Of a DNA stretch of 64,000 nucleotides, positions 59,100-64,000 are shown in pieces. The stretch lies in assembly GCF_954871325.1 (NCBI RefSeq), contig NC_088776.1, positions 60,784,954 through 60,848,953 of the forward strand, given 5' to 3'. Position 1 is the first letter of the stretch. Each line of letters begins with the position of its first letter. The notes below the pieces were generated by a model, which worked only from the letters and a program-made list of their open reading frames with translations, was not told where the DNA came from and made no database searches. The DNA is from Gordionus sp. m RMFG-2023 (lineage: Eukaryota; Nematomorpha; Gordioida; Chordodea; Parachordodidae). Position numbers and translations under genes: made by a program.

Positions 59100-60060
59100 A
59101 TCTATAATAGAAGTACGATCCCTAATAGATCTAATATTTTAAAAATGTTATTTTTTTAGCGAATACCATATTAGTTTAAAGTATATGATTTAATGAATGA
59201 ATCATACTTATATCAATATTTAACTTGCATTTGACCAGAACTCAATTGAGTGGATAATAACATACAATCCACTTGCTAAAAAACCACCAAATCATAGAAA
59301 TTTATATTACCCATTTTTTATTATATATCAATGGAAACACCTGGTCAAGACCTATCTATTATATATCATCTCCCCATGGATAGTTCCACCTATATGGCTT
59401 TATCGGATTGTAATACATGGCATGCACTGAATCGTCTCAACTGCTCGAATTATTTTGTAAATAAAGATGAAATTAGAACTCTATCTGGTACAAAAGCCTC
59501 TGCGAAAAAAATAAATCAAAAAAACCAATGAAAAACAATCTGAGGCAAAATAAACCCGTGAAAATTTCTGATATTAAGGAAGAAAAAACGGCGGAAAAAA
59601 ATATTAAGGAAAAAAAAAATTTTAAGGAATAAAAATAATTGAGGATAAGTCAATATGGGAATAAAATCCCTATTATAAAATAAATTATAATTTAACATGA
59701 AATAAAAATATTATATCTTAAATAATGTGGAGAAAATCACATTGTAAGGGATATTTCAGATATTCTCTTTTACCTCAATATTTATTTATGCCATCACTAG
59801 GCCCCCAGCGCAATTAATTCTTATTTAGGTATAAAAAAAATTCCATCCCTTATTTATGTGCATATTTAAATATTTTTTTAAATATAAATTTTTTAGATTA
59901 TTTTTTTAATTTTAACACCAAAAAAGGTGAAACATTTTTTAAAGCAACTCTAAATTAAAATATTTTATGGATTAATATCTATATATAATGTATCGATATG
60001 AGGTCTTTTTTTCTTTTCCACTATTGAAAAAATTAGAATCCTATAAATATTATTGTAGAT
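59100..60060. other. Duplicated-block DNA including the empty hAT site
   Basis: At about 59,573-59,690 the purine-rich stretch ATTAAGGAAGAAAAAACGGC continues without interruption, matching both flanks of the palindromic element of copy 1. A plus-strand open frame at 59,331-59,531 (PMDSSTYMALSDCNTW and onward) is not maintained in copy 1 and is not recognised. Confidence 0.5.
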
Positions 60061-60255
60061 ATTATTATTGAAATAGATGGCCTAGAAAAGCATTTTTAAG
60101 AAGCACAAATTATTGGACACAATACTATAATCAATTATTATTTACATTTGAAATGTATTAAAAATTTTAAATTAGACAGGGATTTAATTGAAACTATGAG
60201 TAGAATAGCTGAATGGAACTCAAAAAAAATAGAACGATCATTGTTAAGTCAGTAG
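60061..60255 (+). pseudogene. Unrecognised decayed coding-like stretch
   Basis: One frame reads IEIDGLEKHF, a TAA, then EAQIIGHNTIINYYLHLKCI and DLIETMSRIAEWNSKKIERS to TAG. The composition is more protein-like than its surroundings, and the stretch is absent from the paralogous block. It may be a transposase remnant, but no family is recognised. Confidence 0.3.
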
Positions 60256-62182
60256 AGCTTCGTGAATTTAATATATACGTATCTCGAATTAGTAGGCCCA
60301 CCCATACAATATTAATGTTAAGATTAGAAAATTAAAAAAATATCTTTATACCCCTTTTGGATACCTTTATAACTCAAATAAAGATTGTGATTCATCATGT
60401 AGCACGTACAATTCTGTAAAATTATCACAGAATTCTTCCTAATCTATTTAAAATTTTGATAGAAAATTAAACATTTGTTAGATTTATATCATGAGGGTGT
60501 TAAAGTATTCCAATATAAATTATTAGCTGAAAAATTTAGTATTAAAGGTCAACTATGGTTGAGAATGTTCCAATAAATGTTATATACTATCTACATTGCA
60601 CAATTTCAAATACATTTTAAACTTTTCCTAATATAGTAATATTATTTTATATTTTAAACTCTACCCATTATCAATTAAAAAATTATTTCTTCTTTAAAAA
60701 GAATAGAAACATACCTGATAAAAATCACCCTTTGAAATTATATTGAATGGTTTAGCTATTCTTAATAAATAGGGATTCATCACCAAGCACTGATTGAAAT
60801 CATTTTAAAAAAGATTGAATTTCACATTATAAAATTTATAATATGCTTTCTAATTATATTTATACACTATAATTTTTTTAATGAATATTTTGTACGTTTA
60901 TACACATGTATTAATTCTTAAGAATCTTTGCGCAATTAATGTATATTTCTAACATTAACCCATTTTTAAAACTTTATAACTCGGGTTAACATTTAACTAA
61001 TTTTTGAATCATCAATTCATAATATATTTATTTCTTTTTATAAAAATCGAATAAAAATGTGTTCGGAGTCTTAAATATATGTAGGAATTATATAATTAGC
61101 AGCCATACCAATTTAGTTAATTTGCTTAAATTTTTAAATGATTAAACTCATTATCATTAAAACCTTTTTTAAAAAATATTAAATTTCCCTATGAAAATCT
61201 GCAACATAGGAATAATTTTTATTTATTAATCCTACCCGTGTTATAAACTTTTTTATATTAAATATAATAAAATTTTTAGCCTTTTTTTTAAATTTTGTAT
61301 TATTTTTCAAAATTTTTTCCAAAATAATTCGATTTTATAAAAAATAGTTAATTAAGTTAGCTAGTTGTAAATGTACTAAAGATATGTAAATGTTTTGATT
61401 TTTGAAAAAGGTAATATACGAAGAGGTTTTGATTTTTGTAAAGAGTAAACGTACGTTTTTATTTTTGAAAGATAAACATACTGAAAAGTTTATGTTTTGA
61501 TTTTTGTATAAGGTAAACGTACTAAAGAGATTTTTTATTTTGATTTAATAAAATATAAAAAAAAATATTTAATATATAATATTCTTAGAAAATAATTTCA
61601 TAAGCCTAATAATAATTTTAAAAAAATTTTTTTTGATATTATTGTAAATGTAATATTTATAAAAAAATCAAAAACAATGGCAAGAAAATAATGGGGGAAA
61701 AAAATAAAGATTAAAACTGTGGAAAAAAATCTTTAATAATAAAAGATATAGGAAAATAAATCGAAGAATTAATTTTAATATTTTTTATTTTATATGTATA
61801 ACCAATGTATCAGAAAGATTAAGGATAGTAGGGAGGGAGTCTGTTGGAAAGTAAATTATATTTAATTTATCAAAAAGGAAAGTTTCTAATGCATATTTTT
61901 TCCAATAAGTTGTTTTTTTTGGTCGAGCCTATAACAAAAATAATAATTAAAAATCCAGCCCGGACTAAGAATACATATAAATTTCAAATAAGTTCAATTT
62001 GTTTCTAACAGTTAGGCATAACTCACATTGTACCCTTTATCATATTTAGCATTAGTAAAAATTATTATGAGGAGAGATCTAAGCCTTTCTATATTTTGCA
62101 GTGTAAAGATAAAAATATTATTTCTTATTATTTGATCTCCGTAATTAAAAATAATATTTATGTTCAACATACCATGATTTGT

Positions 62183-62270
62183 TTTTGATGATTAATTATG
62201 TTAGATAAGGCACTGGTAGTTAGAGTACTCAACATTTCTTCACTTTTCATGAAAAGTCATCTTGAACTAG
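62183..62270. other. Insert of about 88 bp relative to copy 1
   Basis: Copy 1 reads straight from GATTTGTTTCGCTG at about 29,571, while copy 2 has about 88 extra bases between GATTTG and TTCCGCTG, including CACTGGTAGTTAGAGTAC. It could be a small insertion here or a deletion in copy 1. The tRNA-like words are too weak for a SINE call. Confidence 0.5.
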
Positions 62271-62590
62271 TTCCGCTGTTTTTATATAATATAGTATCTC
62301 TATAAATTAAATACATATATTTTTTTTTATAAAATTATAATAATAGAATTTAACTTAAGATTTTGAAACTAATAAGAAAGGGTAATTATTTTAAAATGCG
62401 ACGGATTTAACTAAAAATATGACCCATTAAATGGATTAGACATATAAGAATAAATAATGTTATTATACCGAGAGACGATGACATATAGTTGATAGAAGGT
62501 GTTTCATTTGAATAAGATTTATAAATGTGTAGCCAGCGTCTAAATAATCGTAGAGGGTATAATCAGTTTATTTCTAATTTTTTAAGTATA

Positions 62591-63071
62591 AGCTATAAGT
62601 TGGATAAGAGGATTAGCTATAGTAAAACAAAAAATTAGAAATGCTAAAATTTTTATGCAGACTTATCTGTAAGGCATAGGCGAGCGATTAGCGTTTAAGC
62701 CATTATTATTATTTTTTTAATAATAAATTAAAATTAATAAATAGATCAGTAGTTATTCGCTTACTAAGTAAGATATTTTATATGTAATAATTAAAAAAAA
62801 AATTTTGTAAACGGTGCATAGAGGATCCTGGTCTCGAATGCTGTACCGGTGATTTGTGTAATTCCTCCCGTTCAAACCTAAAAATTGATATAAAATACTT
62901 GACATATTTAATATTAATTATAAAGCAGACTTTATGAATTGATAATGGTAATTAATAATTTATTTATATACACATAATAATATAATACTTAAAGACTTTG
63001 TAAAAAATATTTAATTGGAAGAATAATAAAAATGTATAAAAAATATTTAAACAAATTCATTAATTTTTATG
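62591..63071. other. AT-rich intergenic DNA
   Basis: A less AT-rich patch at 62,810-62,880 (GGATCCTGGTCTCGAATGCT) vaguely recalls a B-box, but no tRNA fold can be drawn. Confidence 0.4.
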
Positions 63072-63079
63072 GAATGTAT

Positions 63080-63295
63080 TAGTGTTGTTAAATGGCCCGA
63101 TTTGAGTCCCATTTTTAAAAACGGTTAACTCAATATTTTAGCTAGGAGAATATTGCCCTAACCTCGAGATTTGGCTAATAGATGTCCAAACCTTTGTGTC
63201 ATCTACGAGCAAAATTTTAAGACTCGCGTTAATATTTTTTCTGAATTGGTTTAGCCTTTTTTTAAAATCGTCTCAAAAGGAGCCAATTAACACTA
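63080..63295 (+). mobile_element. hAT MITE (TAGTGTTGTTAA family), intact copy
   Basis: A 216-bp element is flanked by an exact 8-bp duplication, GAATGTAT, at 63,072-63,079 and 63,296-63,303. Ends: TAGTGTTGTTAAATGGC and GCCAATTAACACTA. It is quasi-palindromic throughout, with AAACGGTTAACTCAATATTT near the left and a matching inverted block on the right. No coding capacity. It shares its terminus with the 3.6-kb palindromic element at 21,952. Confidence 0.9.
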
Positions 63296-63303
63296 GAATG
63301 TAT

Positions 63304-64000
63304 ATGATAAGTAATGGTTGATATAGATAATAATTATTGTAAAATGTTTCAATATAGTTATTGATATACAGTAAGTCGATTGAAAAATGTGTAATATTTA
63401 AATTAAAAATCAAATATTAGAATAATCGAATAGTTACGAATATAAATAATAAATTATTCCGTTAGATACAGTTAAACAGTTATTCGATTCAAATATTCGA
63501 ATAATTGGTTTATACAAATAAAAATGTACAGTTATATACAAATTAAAATAATTTTAAAAATTAAATTACTTTTTTTTATTATTTTGTCGTTGTTTAATTT
63601 TCATAATATCCTTTTGATGTTTTTTTTTATAGAAATATATTCCTCTTTTATTCTGTATAAACATTATATATTGTAGGTATATGCAAATGGTAAATTTTTC
63701 GATTAATTTAAATGAATCGGATACTGTTAATTCACTATTTGACTTATGGGATTATGAGTAGAAATAAACGTTAAACGTATCTTCTATTTTAATAATTATT
63801 TCGATACTTTTTATTTATTTTAAAAAAATGATAAAACATTAAAAAATAAAACAAGTATATAAAAATTTATAAAATTACTATATAAAAATATATATTATAT
63901 TATAAGCATCGAAGGCTCTAAAAAGAGCTTAATTTAATAATGAATATGTACAAAAAAAACAAGTATAATTGTGTTTAAAAATTTCTAGAGGAAATTTTTG
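63304..64000. other. AT-rich DNA with ATTCGAATA-type repeats
   Basis: The stretch at 63,405-63,510 has many TATTCGA/TCGAATA words like 56,345-56,440. Nothing else is supportable up to the window end. Confidence 0.45.

Larger units (their letters stand above)
57745..62590 (+). repeat. Segmental duplication, copy 2 (partner 19,890-29,936)
   Basis: Direct-orientation paralogue of 19,890-29,936, lacking the 3.6-kb palindromic hAT element, the 26.6-kb subcopy and the 27.5-kb island. It has its own differences at 59,700-60,630 and an insert of about 88 bp at 62,183-62,270. It carries the gene 2 leader exon. Because copy 1 ends at a transposon insertion, the original duplication may have been longer. 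Confidence 0.8.

Noticed and set aside
59331-59531. 66-codon plus-strand frame with a more normal composition
   Set aside because: Copy 1 lacks part of it and does not keep the frame, so no selection is visible; recorded only as flank.
62810-62880. tRNA- or SINE-like words (GGTCTCGAATGC)
   Set aside because: No A-box at the right distance and no cloverleaf can be drawn.
1-64000. CRISPR arrays, bacterial promoters, ribosome binding sites and operons
   Set aside because: No regularly spaced short repeats with unique spacers and no dense coding; the window is clearly eukaryotic.

Overview
This is eukaryotic, very AT-rich, intron- and repeat-laden nuclear DNA. There are no operons, ribosome binding sites, CRISPR arrays, rRNA genes or convincing tRNA genes. 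The mobile elements (RTE LINE, a second LINE clade, hAT, piggyBac and a Ty3/Gypsy fossil) and the gene style point to an invertebrate animal. Secreted proteins built from phase-1 micro-exons recall aphid and scale-insect bicycle genes and schistosome MEGs, so a sap-feeding hemipteran or another parasite is my guess. The taxon is inferred, not shown.

Layout. 1-2.5 kb: LINE fragments on both strands and hAT MITEs. 4.2-5.6 kb: an internally deleted piggyBac element with TTAA flanks. 10.6-13.4 kb: a decayed LINE reverse transcriptase split by a hAT-like MITE. 18.0-18.4 kb: a second copy of that MITE. 19.6-20.9 kb: a minus-strand signal-peptide exon followed by candidate micro-exons (gene 1). 19.9-29.9 kb: a block that recurs in direct orientation at 57.7-62.6 kb. 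Inside the first copy sits a 3.6-kb hAT-type element that is a giant palindrome of tandem repeats. 29.9-31.4 kb: a Ty3/Gypsy integrase-end fossil with a possible LTR. 32.1-32.4 kb: a minisatellite. 34.7-37.8 kb: a nearly full-length but broken RTE LINE with target-site duplications. 39.4-41 kb: a hAT remnant carrying the hATC domain. 43.8-51.2 kb: a minus-strand field of candidate micro-exons, including six related 21-nt exons in tandem units. 52.5-56.2 kb: MITEs, a hAT end, an unrecognised open frame and a BED zinc finger. 58.4 kb: a second signal-peptide exon (gene 2). 63.1 kb: an exact hAT MITE with an 8-bp duplication.

The most interesting content is a probable family of secreted micro-exon genes on the minus strand. 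Two paralogous first exons (20,879-20,924 and 58,373-58,430) encode short hydrophobic leaders, and both end after the first base of a codon, directly before a GT donor. The micro-exons begin with two bases completing a codon and end with one base, so they fit those leaders and each other. At 48.8-51.2 kb six 21-nt exons each add one seven-residue unit of the E-(A/E)-N-A-A-V-P type, so exon number or choice would change a peptide repeat. Joining the 58.4-kb leader to the 43.8-51.2-kb exon field is inference; only transcript data can settle it.

The rest is mainly transposon sediment. The paralogous block at 59.6 kb serves as an empty site for the palindromic hAT element, which dates that insertion after the duplication. 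All coordinates come from reading by eye. Approximate block boundaries may be off by tens of bases. Exon and terminal-repeat boundaries were counted base by base.
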